Assembly: GCA_030435675.1 (NCBI GenBank)
Contig: CM059624.1
Location: forward strand, 16,082,769-16,146,768
Reading direction: 5' to 3'
Source: Steinernema hermaphroditum
Lineage: Eukaryota > Nematoda > Chromadorea > Rhabditida > Steinernematidae
Length of the DNA: 64,000 nucleotides
A program made the position numbers and the translations under genes. Numbering within the stretch: position 1 is the first letter of the stretch; each line of letters starts with the position of its first letter. This document shows, piece after piece, positions 1 to 12,962 of this stretch. A model generated the notes under the pieces. That model ran no database searches. It worked only from the letters and a program-made list of their open reading frames with translations, and had not been told where the DNA came from.

Positions 1-3000
1 TTGTTGACGGATTGACTTCAACAACCAACTGCTCCCTCTGCGATTCAGCACACCCTCGTCGAATCTGTCAAAATCAGCGCCGCCCGCGCTCTCTAAACTA
101 ACGAATCGAATTGACAGCTCGCGCGCACAGTCACGCAGAAAAAGACGCACTTCTTGTGTAGAGACCCTTTTATTAATTGGCTCGGCGACTGACGACTTTC
201 TTGCAATGCCAATTTTTCGGACAAGCGGCACCATGATTCGTCATCACAGAAAGGTAACCAAATTCTCTTCTCCTACTACATTATCCACTATCATCTACTT
301 CACAGTAATACAAGTTTCGAGCAGCCTTCATTGGTTAAATGTGAATAAATCTAGCAATTAAGACAATAACCAGAAAACGGTCAAAATCTGATGTTTGTAA
401 GGGAAGCTTTCCTTGCTAGCCTTAAGCCACATAGCTTTTCCAATCACAGACGTTTAGTTTAGTCCTTCTAGCACCGTACCGTGCTCAGATCATTGAGGCA
501 AAGTTAGAACGTGCTAAGAGAAAAAACTAGGTATCCAGATAGCGTCAACGTCAAGGGCTTTCTAGAGAATCCCTGTCCCATTCCTTTGAAAACACTTCTA
601 GTCTGTAGAAGTGACTTCCGCCAATAAATGAATTCACATAATGTAGAGGAACATGTGCCGGGATTGCGTGTAACTCAGAACATCAATACATAGCCCACGT
701 TCACGGTCTGTCCTATAGACTGTGAACGGGGCATAGGCTTGGATAGTGGGCATTGAACAACTCCTCGATGTGCGTTATCAGTGAATTTGAGCACATATGC
801 TACGTTTCGGTCCCATCCACTCTTTTCCTAGCACTACCTAACAGCACACTCGATTATAAGCAGTTTCTTCCCGATCGCTGCTCGACAACAACGTTGAACA
901 TGTTCCCCTAGTTCTCATAACCCAATCGTAAACGTCTGCAGAAAACAAGAAGCGTCCCATTCCCCGCATCCAACACATGTGGTCTTTTGCAACACACTTA
1001 TCGTTTTTGTGCGTCTCCTCAAGCGCCTACGTCACAAAGTTTTCAGATGATGTTCGAAACGCTTTGTGTCTTTTGTGTTGTAGGAATTCATCACGTTTAA
1101 AAGCCACTTCCTCTAGTGATGTACGTATTTGAATGAGTGTTGATGAGTGATAGGTTTTGTCAACACGGCTCATTTCTGCATTCTTGACGTGTGGATTCCC
1201 TATCCCGCAATCGGACTTCCAACTATCACGCTTTTCCTCTCATATTAAACCCGTTCACTAAACTCCAAAAAACATCCTGGACTTCTCCGGAAATTAGGCG
1301 TTTTCTACAAATCACTAATGAACCTCCACTCTGTTTGTGAAGCGCCGCTTCCTGTACGTGTTCAATCTGCTTACGCATTTCCGTTTTTATAAAAATTAAT
1401 GAATGAAGCTAGCTCCTGATGGCAATGCCGTTAAGTAGTATGAACAGCTTTTTGATGTCCTATGTGTGTTCCGGAGCATGGATTTTGAAGATGGCAGAAT
1501 GTTCATGTGAATGTCACGGTTGGCCCAAGGTTGCAGCTGTTATTCAAAGTCTTAAAAGCGTTCATTTCCCCAATTTTGGCAAAAGTGTTCGAACCATTTC
1601 CATAAAGCTTTAAGCTTAGACGCCCGTTTATAGTTCAACGCAATTTTCTCAACGGCATTTCTCTGCTCGTCTGCGCTCGCTCCCACCGCTCCCCCCAAAC
1701 CACGGGACTGATATATAGTGCTGAAAATAATAATAGCTGCACTCGCTTTTTCGGGCATCCGGGCTAAGGACAAACTTTCGCAAGCTTCCTAAAAGCATTT
1801 GCCAAGTATGCAACCCGGCACCATTGCTGTGATACTTCAGTCAGCTGATATATCACCTGCTGTGTGCACTTTAACAACGTTTTCTCAGTGCAAGGTCATA
1901 CACAACGAAGTCACAGTGGCCGATATGCCTTGGATGAGTACGTTGTTGGCCAAATTTTGTCTTTCTTCCTATGTAGCCTGACATTTGACGCACACAGCCT
2001 GTTTTGAAATGGAAAATGGAAACACAATTATAGAAAATTGAACTAGCGCTCTTCAATACAGCGTTAAGTGTCGCTGCGATTTTATGCGCTCTTTCACTGG
2101 CTCCATCTACCTGTTACCTCATTTGCTTAAGCTTTGCCCTCTCGGAACATTTTCTAAAACTGATTACGTTCCCATAGCCTTGTTGAATGCGCAGTGATTA
2201 GTCCGTTTTGTTATTCTCAATCGGCAAGAACTGGCCCACTTTATTAGCTTCCAATCATTGAAAAGGACAAGTGTCCTTGGGCGCAATTAGGAATGAAAGG
2301 CGAACTTTGTTTTGTTTTCGTCGTCCTTTGCCCTTTCCGTTTGTCGAAAACTATCCGTCTTCCACAGTGACACCGGTTCTAGGTAGCTACTTTTCAGTGT
2401 ATGCTAGGCCCTAATTTTTAAGGTCGATGCAACGAGAAGACATCGAAACGTGTCTTTTGCGCCTACGCATCTTCAACTAACGAACGCTTCCATGTTGCAC
2501 TCAGCCCGAAGTTCAATAAAAAACGAGTAAAGGTCCTTTCCATCTTATGACGCCGTCCTCCGCCTGTTAATCTAGGCCCTTGTCCTTTCAAGTTTATCTC
2601 ATTTCCACCATCTTATACACATCACACTCCTCTATAATTAAGCACCCACACATCATCAATTTTCAATGATTATATATCTTGAGCAATTTTTGAGCATTCC
2701 CACTCTATCTCATTTGGCCTCTCTCTACTCCTCTACCCTCTCGGTTCCTCGTCGTCTCCGTCCCACTCATCCGCAGATCTTAATCCCCTCCTTCGCCCTA
2801 TCAAATTTCTTCCCCTCGCCCTCATAAATATTATGTCCTCTCCTCTAGCCCGAGGATTTCGTTTCTTTCGTCGCTAATTGAATTCTTCCTTCATGAGATT
2901 ACCACATTTTTGCGGATTTTAAGTCACATGACCGAAGCTTTTAGAGGTTTATCGAATTCGAAGCGGATGAGTCCGCAATTTGTCTAATGGTTCGTGCTTA

Positions 3001-6000
3001 TACCCTGTGGAATTATCCATGTTGCTTTGCACAAAAAGTGCACGGTTGGTAAATCTAGTGTGTAAATGTCTTGCCCACCTTTCCGCAGGCCATCTCTGCC
3101 CCTCTTACCCATCATTCTGTGGACCATTCCTATACGACACAGTATGGGGTGTTGACAATTATAAATGAGACGGGGACCTTCTCTATGAAATGGTCAAACT
3201 GTAAACTTTCAATACCGTCCAAACTTTAAAAGAACTCTTGCAGCATCGATAGGGTCGCTACTTATACAAAGCAACTAAACTTGATGGCCAACGATGTGGA
3301 ATCTTTTCCGTATTTTGAACTGGGTTCACGAAATATTCTCCGAAGTGAGATGCCATCTCAGCGCTTTCTTCCTAATAGCCAGGCGTGTAATAATATGTAA
3401 GAACGGGTGCCTGTCGCAATAATGCAGTGTTTTCATTACATATGAGGATAAGCGCCAGTGGAAAAACCGAAAACATCGAAAGACTTCCGGGATTAACAAA
3501 ACCGCTATCCCGATGTTTTTCCGGTTTTCGGTCCTAATGAGAATCGTGACTAATTCAGAACCTATGCTGTTTCGATCGCTTTGATGTTGATCAAGATGAA
3601 AGAACGAGTCAGCCTGAGAATGTTTTAGTTTAGAAGAAACGATCCTGGTGTTCACTTGGTTGTTTTGACTGGTGAGAACAAAAGAATCGTGTGAAAACAT
3701 ATGGTATCAGTTAATTAACTTTTGGTATAAAAGGAAAGGTGGCAAGGGTATACGGTATCATTTCCATCAATGTTTTAGTCGTGTAAGGATCATACTATTG
3801 GTGGTTATTTTCCATTTAAGCGGAGGCTAATATTTTCGCTCGAAAAGAGCCAAATCACATATGGTAACACAACCTTTTGCGTAGCTTATGTCGACCGATC
3901 TTGGATGCCCCTATCCCCTTAAGCATTGAGTCATCTACCACATTGGCATCTCCAAATCCCTATTCACGCAGAGCTTAACCCTTGTAACTCGAAAACAGAG
4001 CTTAGTTCAGAATCGTCTTTGTCCGTCATAATACATACGACGATCGCCATCATCCTCTACGTAAAAGGTATTCTCGAAATGTCGGGATGCTCGTCAAAAC
4101 ACGGTATATAGGAGATGGGTTGAGAAGGTAATGATACTGTAAGAAAGGGTGAAAGGGGTATTTGGATCTGAGATGTATAGGGTGGCTCAGAACTAACAAT
4201 GTAGACTTCTGTCTGTATGTCCTTTTTGGCGATGCATTGCGTTATATCGGTATATGGTAGGTGAGGAATCTGCGGGCCATAGGAATTCGATAGTTTGGAA
4301 AGACTGCTGTCGTGATTTATGATTTTCTGACCTCTAAATAGCGTGCCATTTGACATGACCTGCGATGACAGCTTCCTCATAGGCCAGTGTAATTCGTTAA
4401 AAGTGTAATTCGTTAAAAGTGTAACAACCGCATCTGCATAGGAATTTTCGCAACTCGAAACCGCAGCCTCATACTGGCTGTTCACTTCGAATCCACTTCC
4501 GAATTGGTCAGACATCGTAATTTTTATTGTTAGTCCACTTACCATCAAAAATTTATTGACCATTATGTTGTGAATGGCTATGTCGATGACGGCGACGTCT
4601 GATGCTTAGGATGGCGGGTACCAAAACGTGGTGACATCATTTATGTTCTGATAGAGTTGGGTGATTAGCCTTGTTCATGGGTGACATCATCTGGAATGTA
4701 TTGTGAGATGCCCTTGGAATAATAGTGATGTCAACTACATTGAGGAACCACAGGAAGGAATCACAGCCTCATGCTGACTGGATCATACGTTTGAGCTCGT
4801 TTCACCACTGTTTTCTCATTTCAAAGTCATAGTTTCAGTGGTCAGTTACGGTCAGATTGTGGACCAAATGTTAGTGATACTGATACCTGGATTTCGATGA
4901 CAGCTAAGGAGAGATTTAACTGTGAAGCTATTATGCATGTGCGTATGAAGATAGCCGCTTTTACGTCATCAGGCGGTTTTGTGGAAATTGGGCTATTTCC
5001 GGCGATAGCTGTATTATTGTCGGCATTCGCTGGGATTATCATTAGACAGTGGTGCTGTTTTACGTGTGGAAGGAATGCTTTCCGGAAGGGCCGTCATTGT
5101 GTGTGGTCTTGTATATGTGAGTTTTTTGTGAGGCAACAGTACTTACAGTACTTTGTGGAAATACACTGTGTGTTTGGAAGACCCTAAACTCAAAGATGAA
5201 AAATCCAGTTTTGTGAATCAACGGTCAGTTGGGATTAGAGATTGAAACAAAAATAGACGAATGCAACTTGTTTACGAGTAACACACATTTTTAAGTAGCA
5301 TACTGGGTCCACATCTTTGTGTTTACCTCTCAGAACAATGCCTTGTTCGGGATGCTTTCTGTCCACTCCTATAAATTTGAGGATCTTTGATATATCACGG
5401 TTTGGAAATCTCTAGAGTCATTGGTTCAGATAGCCTATGCCTTGCCTTTCTGCATCAGTTCCTGGTACACCCCCAAAACAGCATCATGCCACCTGCCTCT
5501 AAATCCTATGCATTTCCAATTAGCACACTCTATTTTTGCCCATCACATGTCCCCCTACACAGGCAACCCTCTCATAACCTCATTTCGACGTCAACATCGT
5601 TACTCTATTTCCAGCTCTGTTTGCGTTTCTAAATTTAATAAGCTCGTGACGCACTCAATTCACGCTTCATTTCAATGCTCTATGGCTCTTTCATCTCGGA
5701 ACGATTGTTGTTTATCATTTTGACCTTCGCTCGTCCCTTATGAATGAGGGCACTCGAAATTAACATAAAACGTTGGGAATATTTCCTTGGGAACTTAAAG
5801 GCTATTAGCCAAAACGCGCGCAATAAATTTGCTTTCCATGTTGACCTATAAAAACTGAGGACATTCCCACTTCCGCACTACTAAAGTGTGTTTTCATATT
5901 CGATGGCTATAGTTCGAAAATTCGAGCAAGGCTCTATTATCGTAAAGCTGTAAATCACCTCAAAAACTGTGTCCATTATACGGTTTTCTGGGATTATCGT

Positions 6001-7022
6001 ATTACGCTGGTCATATATCTGGACTGAGTGGAATTTTATGTTCAGAGGGTCAGCGATAAATTGACACTAATGACGCTTTAAATGATAGCCTTTGTCGGTG
6101 GGGGTGTGCTAGGGTGTCATTAAGCGCATATTTTATTGTTATCTTGTCGATCTTATGCTCGTCACATTATCTTGAGCCCACTTATATACAAACCTAGGCA
6201 GTTTTACTATAAGTAACGCTTGTGAAATTGAGGACCATTATGGGACCACTCGTCCTCAGCATCTTTCTTTCGATTCGATGAAACATAACTGCGTCAGGAA
6301 TATGGTAACTGAAGGGTCGTTTAAAATGAGAGCTTTTTCTCAGTGTGGACAGGCTAGCGGATAATTAGGGCCATATATTCACGATATGTGGTGAACATAG
6401 TGCCCAGGAATTCGTATTGATAAGTGCCCACATATGTACAGGCCCAGCTATGGTGATCCCTGAGCCCCGCTCGCGCACCAGGTGGAATAATATCGCTGTA
6501 GTAAAATTGAAAAATGACCCTTAATGGCCTTCTGAATTATAGATAATGAGCTTATAGGACCCACTGGTTCCTGGTAGAAAGTGCTCTCTACGTTCACTAT
6601 TACCGTATCCTACATTTGACCTTTGGTCGCAAAATTGGTCGCCTTCCTTCTGGCCGAACAGCCGAGGCACCTCCCCAAATTATCAAATTTACTTTTTGCC
6701 CTTGCCCACCCCTTTGTCCGGATCGCCACCACAAGTGCCTTCCCCTGCATAGGATGTTTTTGCGTCACATTCCTGAGGGCGCCTCTCCCGCCCGGTGACG
6801 TGGCTGTTTGACTTGTGTCACTCACGAGCACGCCTCAAGCGATCGCTTGACTCTCCTCCCCATTCCTCCACACTTGAATATTCGATGATCCGTTGCCACT
6901 CCGACGCTCTGCTTAAACCTACGCGCCTTCCTGTTGCGCTGACTCACCTAATCGCGCATGCAACATTTTTTTCTCTCCTTCGCTGTTTTGCGCCGTAGAC
7001 GGACGATTAACTCAGCGATTTT
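1..7022. other. Gene-poor 5' flank, no defensible gene
   Basis: No recognisable conserved protein was found on either strand. The longest open frames are a 168-codon one at 4057-4563 (-) and a 124-codon one at 3326-3700 (-). Both lack a recognisable domain. A short ATG-initiated stretch at 206-253 (+) is followed by a plausible GTAACC donor and could be a first exon, but no partner exon was found. The stretch at 2580-2840 is pyrimidine-rich, and 6600-6960 is more GC-rich and lies upstream of cal-1, so it may hold its promoter. A tandem duplication of AGTGTAATTCGTTAAA occurs near 4389-4420. Confidence 0.5.
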
Positions 7023-7040
7023 CAGTTCTACGAAAACGCG

Positions 7041-8722
7041 ATGGCGCTCGGAACGAAGCAGTCGGCGAAGAGCGTTATGCAACTCAGCGAGGAGACCATC
7101 AAGTCGGTACGTTTTTTTTGTGTTCATGGGCACAAGTACAACTCATCTGTTGGACAAAAAAAATATAGGACACGATTCGAGCAATGTCTGAGGAACAAAG
7201 TTAACGATCACTGTGTCGAGCATATGCCGAACCTTAAAAAGTTAGGATTACTGACGACTACGGGAAAAAGTGCTAGATCTAGATAGTGTACCCACAGCTT
7301 TTTAGATTCTTAGTCCACGCCTAAGCACAAAATAGCCAGTCTCTATTCCATTGCATATTTCTATCTCACCGGGAGGCCCAGGAACATACTCATACCATAA
7401 GCTCTCTAAGTCTCGGTCTCGGACAAAGGACAACGTTACAGGCAAATCCAAGTCCTTTAATCCTAACAGCGATAGTGTATCCGACACTCATAGTCTAAGC
7501 CTAAGCTTATGTCATCCGCTAAGCCTAAGCCCAAAGTATCCGACATTCATTCACCTATTTTCAGCTGTCACCGGAAGAGATCGACGAATTCAAAGAGGCG
7601 TTCTTGATGTTCGACAAGGACGGCAACGGCACTATGTCCATTAAGGAGCTGGGTGTCGCAATGCGATGCCTCGGCCAGAATCCTACGGAATCGGTAAGCG
7701 CACATCCATCCGGCATCACAGCTGACGGAGCGCGCTTTTTTTGCAGGAAATCCAAGATATTGTCAACGAGGTTGACATCGACGGCAACGGACAGATCGAG
7801 TTTCCCGAGTTTTGTGTAATGATGAAGCGGATGATGAAGGAGACGGACTCGGAGATGATCCGCGAGGCATTCCGCGTTTTTGACAAGGACGGAAACGGAC
7901 ACATTACGGCGCAGGAATTCCGTTACTTTATGGTAACTGTTTATTGATGTTGTGACAAGGGGCGTCTAGTCGTCTGCGGAGTAATTACAGCGGAACTGAG
8001 TCATTATGCCCAGTAAAAAACAGGTGGGCGGGGAGGATCTGGAATAGCGAAAACAACAACGAAGCTGCACGGGAATGAATGTTGGGAAACAATGTTTAGA
8101 ATGAAAATGCAAAGGCTAATCGGGACGGCTTGGCCGAGAACAAAGTGATCAAGTTAAAAATGTGGCGTTCAATGATAAGATACATCAATAGTCTGGAGCA
8201 CAGACGTAGAAGATAAAAGCCTTAGATCAATCCCCTTCTAGCAGATATTCTTAACAGCATCGCTAGAATTGCTTTCGCCCGCTCCTTGTTCAAATCATAT
8301 TCACTGGTCGCATCCGGCATTGAACCCGCAACCGGCAGCGTGATAGTCCCACAACGCTACCAATCAACCACAAGCACACATGAGGTGTGTAGTTTGAAGG
8401 GCTATTTGCCGAAATGCAGTTTGCGCGCAATACTATATTTAGACCAAGACGCTCCTCTGCTTTTTCGAGTTATTTCTTCAAAATGTTCCAATCGTCTGAA
8501 ACGGTCCTTCCTCAAATCAACATTCTTTTTCTAAACGTTCATGTTACCCAGATAACAGTAAACGCTCCGATAAATCCACTCTAACCACTCTACCTTCAGA
8601 TCCACATGGGAATGCAGTTCAGCGAGGAAGAGGTCGACGAGATGATCCGCGAGGTCGACGCCGACGGCGACGGAGAAATCGACTACGAGGAGTTCGTCCG
8701 CATGATGTCGAACTCGACCTAA
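7041..8722 (+). CDS. cal-1: Calmodulin-like EF-hand protein, CAL-1 orthologue
   Basis: Four exons, 7041-7106, 7565-7693, 7747-7932 and 8600-8722, join in frame to 167 residues. Four canonical 12-residue EF loops are visible at about 39-50 ([12 protein letters not shown]), 75-86 ([12 protein letters not shown]), 111-122 ([12 protein letters not shown]) and 147-158 ([12 protein letters not shown]), all with intact calcium ligands. The protein should be a cytosolic calcium sensor that binds target peptides. A roughly 20-residue N-terminal extension ending in MQLSEETIK, the linker [18 protein letters not shown] and the end EEFVRMMSN are, from memory, the hallmarks of C. elegans CAL-1 rather than canonical CMD-1. 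All introns are phase 0. A TTTTCAG acceptor 17 nt before the ATG suggests trans-splicing or a 5' UTR intron. A poly(A) signal-like AATAAG/ATATAAA cluster lies near 8889-8905. Intron 3 holds a tRNA-like relic. Confidence 0.93.
7495..7532 (+). repeat. Two short telomere-like motifs in cal-1 intron 1
   Basis: CTAAGCCTAAGC appears at 7495-7506 and again at 7519-7530. Each is two units of GCCTAA, the complement of the nematode telomere repeat TTAGGC. They sit inside a diverged direct repeat that also duplicates TATCCGACA. The units are too few to call a true interstitial telomere. Confidence 0.4.
8310..8375 (-). repeat. tRNA-like relic in cal-1 intron 3
   Basis: On the minus strand an A-box-like TGGTTGATTGGTAGCG (about 8355-8370) is followed by a B-box-like GCGGGTTCAATGCC (8317-8330) at tRNA-like spacing. 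The middle can pair as a four-base stem, but position 33 is not T and the acceptor ends do not pair. It is a tRNA pseudogene or tRNA-derived SINE head, not a working tRNA. Confidence 0.4.
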
Positions 8723-9429
8723 CTTATTCATTTGTGTTGCCGTAAACTCTGTATATTTGCATATTTCCTCTCTTTCTCTGTCTTCCATTGCCTCCGTCAT
8801 CATTCCCCACTGTTGAGAAACGTTCACTGAAGTCCGTTCCTATGTAAACGTAGACTTTGTACTTATTTGTAGTCATCACATTTGTACAATAAGTTTCCAA
8901 TATAAATCTGTTCTGTCCTAAAGAGTTTGATACAGTCTGATGACTTCCTCAATAACAAAGAACAACACGTAGGAAGAGGACAGCATCCGATGCTACACAT
9001 CTCAGCCAGTATGAAAAGTTATAGCTTGTGTGGCAGTCTACGTATCTATGATGTAGAGGAAAAGGCCCTTGCAAGCTCACAGTGATCTAGGGCACACTGA
9101 AGGGCAACTCGAAACGCCCTGCAAGGTGTTGATGTGGACATACACGCGATAACATAGACGTCATAGAGTGGGTGTTGCTGGTGTCATTCGAGCTGCATCG
9201 TTGATATTTTAGGCGATGCCTTCAGATGATGCCGTTGTTATGAGAAAAGCGACAGGAGAAGCACTTTTCCGGTTGGATACGCTATGAAATGGCAAAGATC
9301 TCTCTGTGTGCAAAAGGCGATGCTGGCGGTGGCCGTGTTACACTAAGAGGTGGATCAGAACCCCATCTGAAATATGCCGATCTTCTGCAACTCCCCAGAG
9401 AAGAGAGCAATGGACTTTCAAATTGACTA

Positions 9430-9960
9430 AGTAGTTGAACTTCAGCCATCTGAAGGTCACTCGTCCCATCTCGCCACTTTGGGCTTCATGTCGAAACTGG
9501 TAGCGTGAATTTTGCACGGTCTCACCGAGGCCTAGAAAGGCTACAGAGCTTCACTCGCCTTTGCTTTCCTCTTCAGATCCGGATATCATTCCTGTCACAG
9601 CAAATGACAGTTTATGAAAGTGATTCCCAACAGTCAACTCTCTAAAGAAGCGGCAGTTGGTGGGTCCTAGAAAAGCCTCGTCTTAATCCCAAATCGGAAC
9701 TTAATCAATAGAAATTTATGTTATGCGTCTGGTGAAATGTACAAGTCGTCGACTACTGGGAAGGCTGGACTGAGGTGCCACTCTCACAAATAATGTGCAT
9801 GTGGAACAACATCCGATAGCCTCCACTTTTTTTCTACAAACGAAGCCAAACAAGATAAAGGTCATCCTGCTCCACGACAACACCCAAATACATAAGTCTT
9901 CGGCCGATTATGACAGAATTGATAATGTAAGTATTGCTATACTTCATATACAAAACACCT
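9430..9960 (+). pseudogene. Decayed mariner transposase fragment
   Basis: The clearest piece is the frame around 9840-9910, which reads KVILLHDNTQIHKSS and matches the mariner signature around the second catalytic aspartate (ILLHDNARPH in active elements). Upstream, at about 9460-9560, one frame gives HLATLGF then ILHGLTEA, resembling the HLK..LGK and PHELTE segment just before the first aspartate. Several stops and frame changes separate the pieces. No terminal repeats were found. It is a dead cut-and-paste transposon on the basis of family motifs; the 5' limit is approximate. Confidence 0.6.
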
Positions 9961-11162
9961 TGTTGTTCTCAGCAACCTCTAGTCATATGTCTTCGCTGAG
10001 AGCCATCGTCATCATCTTAGTCATCGACCTTTTACATTTGTAGGCTTGCGCAACATGCATTTCGAATAGTGCTATCGCTATATACTACATGTATACACCA
10101 TTGTCCATCTGCTCTCAACTTGTTTGTTATCGGTTGGTAGAACAATGCGCTGTTTCAAAAACGCAGAGTACAAAATTCTACATCATAACGCTTTCCTGTA
10201 CTTGCAATTTTGTAAATGTAACACGCATGATATACGACGACAAATAATGTGGGAACGAGAAATAACATGTTATTGATACGTTCAGATTGACTTGTGAACT
10301 TGTAGTGAAAAAGACATACCATTTTCTAGTATCTGGAATTCGTGGCAAAACATCTCTCGAAAACTTCGCACAAACTGTTCATTTACTCATGATTCACTTC
10401 CAATTGTTTTTGAAACCATTGGCAGTACAGAAAAAATAGAGATTTCGTAGAGCCTATAAGGAACATAAGCGTTATTGGGCCAAGCTACTTTGCGCGTAAT
10501 CTTGCCGTTTCTTTCGTTTTCCGTTCATTCTTAGTTCCTCGGCATAAACGAGAGAAAGGTAAACATGTTTTTGGCGCATTTCAGTTGAATTTTGAAGATA
10601 TCAAATGTCAACCTGGCCAAGAAACACCGTCACCCGACTCCACCGTGCCCACGACTAAAGCTGCCGAAGATTCGCAAAAGACCAAACCGCCAACCGAATA
10701 GAATAGCCCACCGTTACAATTCGCTCGAAAATCGTGTGCACAATCATAGGATCTCCACGCTGTACTCGAACATCGGCCAGGGTCAACGATGTGTCATTTG
10801 TTCGCTTTGTGCTATAATAGGTGTCTCGTGGTCTAGTGCCATTGATTCGAAAGATTAAACTCGTAGAAGCAGATGTCGAAAAAAGCGGTAGTAGTGATTG
10901 CTTTTTCACATTTCACCGTAGTTACTGCTTGGTATTCAGGTTTTTGACTGAGTACGTGGTTTTCTCAAATACAGTGCTGTCTTTCAAAATTCCGCTTTGA
11001 TAGAAATGTTCGCCAGCCGTCAGAGCAGCGGCGCGTTTCTTGCTCTGCTCACGAATTTCGGCGGTGGCATTTTCACCGTAGTTACTGCGAGAAGAACTTC
11101 ATTGAAGGTGTTTCCTTCTATGATGTCCACAAGCAACACATCATATGAATCAATTTATCTTC
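9961..11162. other. Intergenic, one dispersed repeat
   Basis: Apart from the repeat copy at about 10605-10840, no gene or RNA can be supported. A duplicated phrase TTTCACCGTAGTTACTGC (around 10910-10930 and 11070-11090) marks a short direct repeat about 160 bp apart. Confidence 0.5.
10605..10840 (-). repeat. Composite repeat, 5' half (R2), minus copy
   Basis: Read on the minus strand, it begins with CGAGACACCTATTATAGCAC and continues to GTGGAGTCGGGTGACGG and TTCTTGGCCAGG. This aligns with the copies at 32001-32395 and 36709-37222, which carry GTGGAGTCGGGCGG and TTCTTGGCAAGACGG in the same order and spacing. The copy is heavily diverged. Confidence 0.55.
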
Positions 11163-12218
11163 TCAATACATAGTCATCTTATTTGTCTTCGCAATAAAAG
11201 ACACCTTCGAAAACATCGTCGCTTGAACGACGCACGTTCTGGACGTCGATTTGCCCATCATTCGCAGCACAATGTTCTCCACAGCTATTCGGTAATGTCG
11301 GAACATGACCAATGTAGCGATGCACATGATCGGGCCATGGTTGAGGAGAACAAGTATACAAATCGCACATACTACTTGAGCGTACTGCCAGTCGGATAAG
11401 TAGATGGTGAGCACAGCGCCGAAGAAGGGAAGACCACCGATGAATAGTGGAATGGCCGTGAGTACGAATAGGTTGATCAGCAGAACCTTTTGTGTTCGTA
11501 GGGTCCTTTCGCTCATGAATTTTCGGTTGTGGTGCAGTTTAGCTAAGGACAGAGCTAGAAAGGCGATAACCGAGCATACGACAAAGAATATAAAGGCTGC
11601 ATAGATTGCCACGATTAGAGATTTCCTAATTCCTTCCGGATGGAAGCAGACGAGGCTCTCAGTATCGGGAATCTGCTCTGGATGAGGGTAGTGCTTGACG
11701 GGAACTGTCCAGTGATAATAGAGTATAAAGTAAGCACAGCTGAAGAAAACATGCACAGAAATACAATAGGCATATCCCCATTGGGGTCTGAGATGCGAGA
11801 GCTGTTTACTTTTGGCGATTGCCATGTAGCGGAAGTGAAAAGAGAGAAATATGCCAAAGCCCACGTTGGTTATGACCAAAATGAGGAACATCACCACTAG
11901 ATGACCGAAGACTTCACTATCAAAGTAGGACAGTATTCCATCGAGTCGAAAACACAGCGCTGGGAACATGGGGTATGGATGTCCGAAGGCGCATGCCAGG
12001 TTTGCACCGAAGTTCCATAGGACAATATTAAGAATCAGCTTCGAGAAGTTGCGGATATTACTCGGAGTGTGGCGGAGCACTATAACGATGGTTAGGACGT
12101 TGACGACTGTGCTGAACATGGCAGTGAAGTCGAGGATTCGGTTGAAAACGAAGACAAATGTATCGGGAGCCGACATGAGTGCATTAGAGGAAAATATGGA
12201 AGTGAGCAAACATAACAC
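11163..12218 (-). CDS. Intronless Srh/Sri-like chemoreceptor (7TM)
   Basis: A single open frame of 351 residues. Seven hydrophobic segments fall at about 31-50, 60-83, 104-130, 147-170, 200-225, 243-270 and 283-306. Landmarks are TPSNIRNFSK after TM1, HPYPMFPALCFRLDG before TM3, DSEVFGH, SLVCFHPEG in extracellular loop 2, ERTLRTQKVLLIN leading into TM6, and NHGPIMCIATLVMFRHYR in TM7. C89 and C191 are conserved in the paralogues and could form the usual disulfide. The layout fits the nematode Str superfamily (Srh/Sri/Str), odorant receptors of sensory cilia; the exact class is inferred. The start may instead be Met15 (12176), where alignment with the paralogues begins. A pyrimidine-rich TTTTTCGTAG acceptor lies 13 nt upstream of the longer start. 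Confidence 0.82.
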   Translation of the reverse strand: MLCLLTSIFSSNALMSAPDTFVFVFNRILDFTAMFSTVVNVLTIVIVLRHTPSNIRNFSKLILNIVLWNFGANLACAFGHPYPMFPALCFRLDGILSYFDSEVFGHLVVMFLILVITNVGFGIFLSFHFRYMAIAKSKQLSHLRPQWGYAYCISVHVFFSCAYFILYYHWTVPVKHYPHPEQIPDTESLVCFHPEGIRKSLIVAIYAAFIFFVVCSVIAFLALSLAKLHHNRKFMSERTLRTQKVLLINLFVLTAIPLFIGGLPFFGAVLTIYLSDWQYAQVVCAICILVLLNHGPIMCIATLVMFRHYRIAVENIVLRMMGKSTSRTCVVQATMFSKVSFIAKTNKMTMY

Positions 12219-12662
12219 TTCGGATACTACGAAAAAGGGGAGTGGACGGAAAATTTGACCTCAGTGACGTTAGCGCAGTGAGGAGACGTATTGTTGAGAA
12301 AATTGAACTTCAATTAGTATCTTTTGGAGAAAAAGACGTAAATTGACATGGGGTCGCTGTGTGGGAGGAGACTGAAGAAGACGACTGATGTGCTTGGCTA
12401 CCTGTGAAGACGAAAGACGGGTGGCTAATGAGGTGGTTATTGGAGAATCTTGCCGGCTTTGTCTAATGAGTTTGAAGAAAAAAGCGCATGTCACGTCCTG
12501 AGAAGAAGTCTAAAGTGCACAAGCACAAACAAATCTATGAGAACTGAACTTTGTTGGCAATTTTACAGTGTGACTCACCACAAGCCAAAATTTGGTTTAC
12601 ATGCCTTTCATTTCCATGAAAGTACAGCATTTACACGGACACATATAATTTGTGCGAGAGTT

Positions 12663-12957
12663 CTGGGGTGGCCACGATCGCTGCGTCGTGCGTCGCGCTC
12701 CGTGCGTCCTGCGTCGTGCGTCGTGCGTCCTGCGTCGTGGGGTGGCCACGATCGCTGCGTCGTGCGTCGCGCTCCGTGCGTCCTGCGTCGTGCGTCGCTC
12801 GCTGCGTCGTGCGTTTTTTGGAGGGTGGCCACGATCGCTGCGTCGTGCGTCCTGCGTCTTGCGTCCTGCGTCGTGCGTTGCTCGCTGCGTCGTGCGTTTT
12901 TTGGAGGGTGGCCACGATCGCTGCGTCGTGCGTCCTGCGTCGTGCGTCCTGCGTTTT
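12663..12957 (+). repeat. Left inverted end of Harbinger, 7-bp minisatellite
   Basis: The array is made of the 7-mer CGTCGTG and its variant CGTCCTG. It is punctuated four times by GGTGGCCACGATCG and twice by GCGTTTTTTGGAGG. It is the reverse complement, with rearranged blocks, of 15073-15327. Open frames run through it on both strands only because a 7-bp unit without stops stays open in every frame; I do not regard them as coding. Confidence 0.9.
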
Positions 12958-12962
12958 TTACA

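Noticed and set aside
4057..4563. 168-codon open frame (-)
   Set aside because: No signal peptide, membrane segment or domain pattern. A GTAAGT within its first codons and the direct repeat it crosses make a real single-exon gene unlikely.
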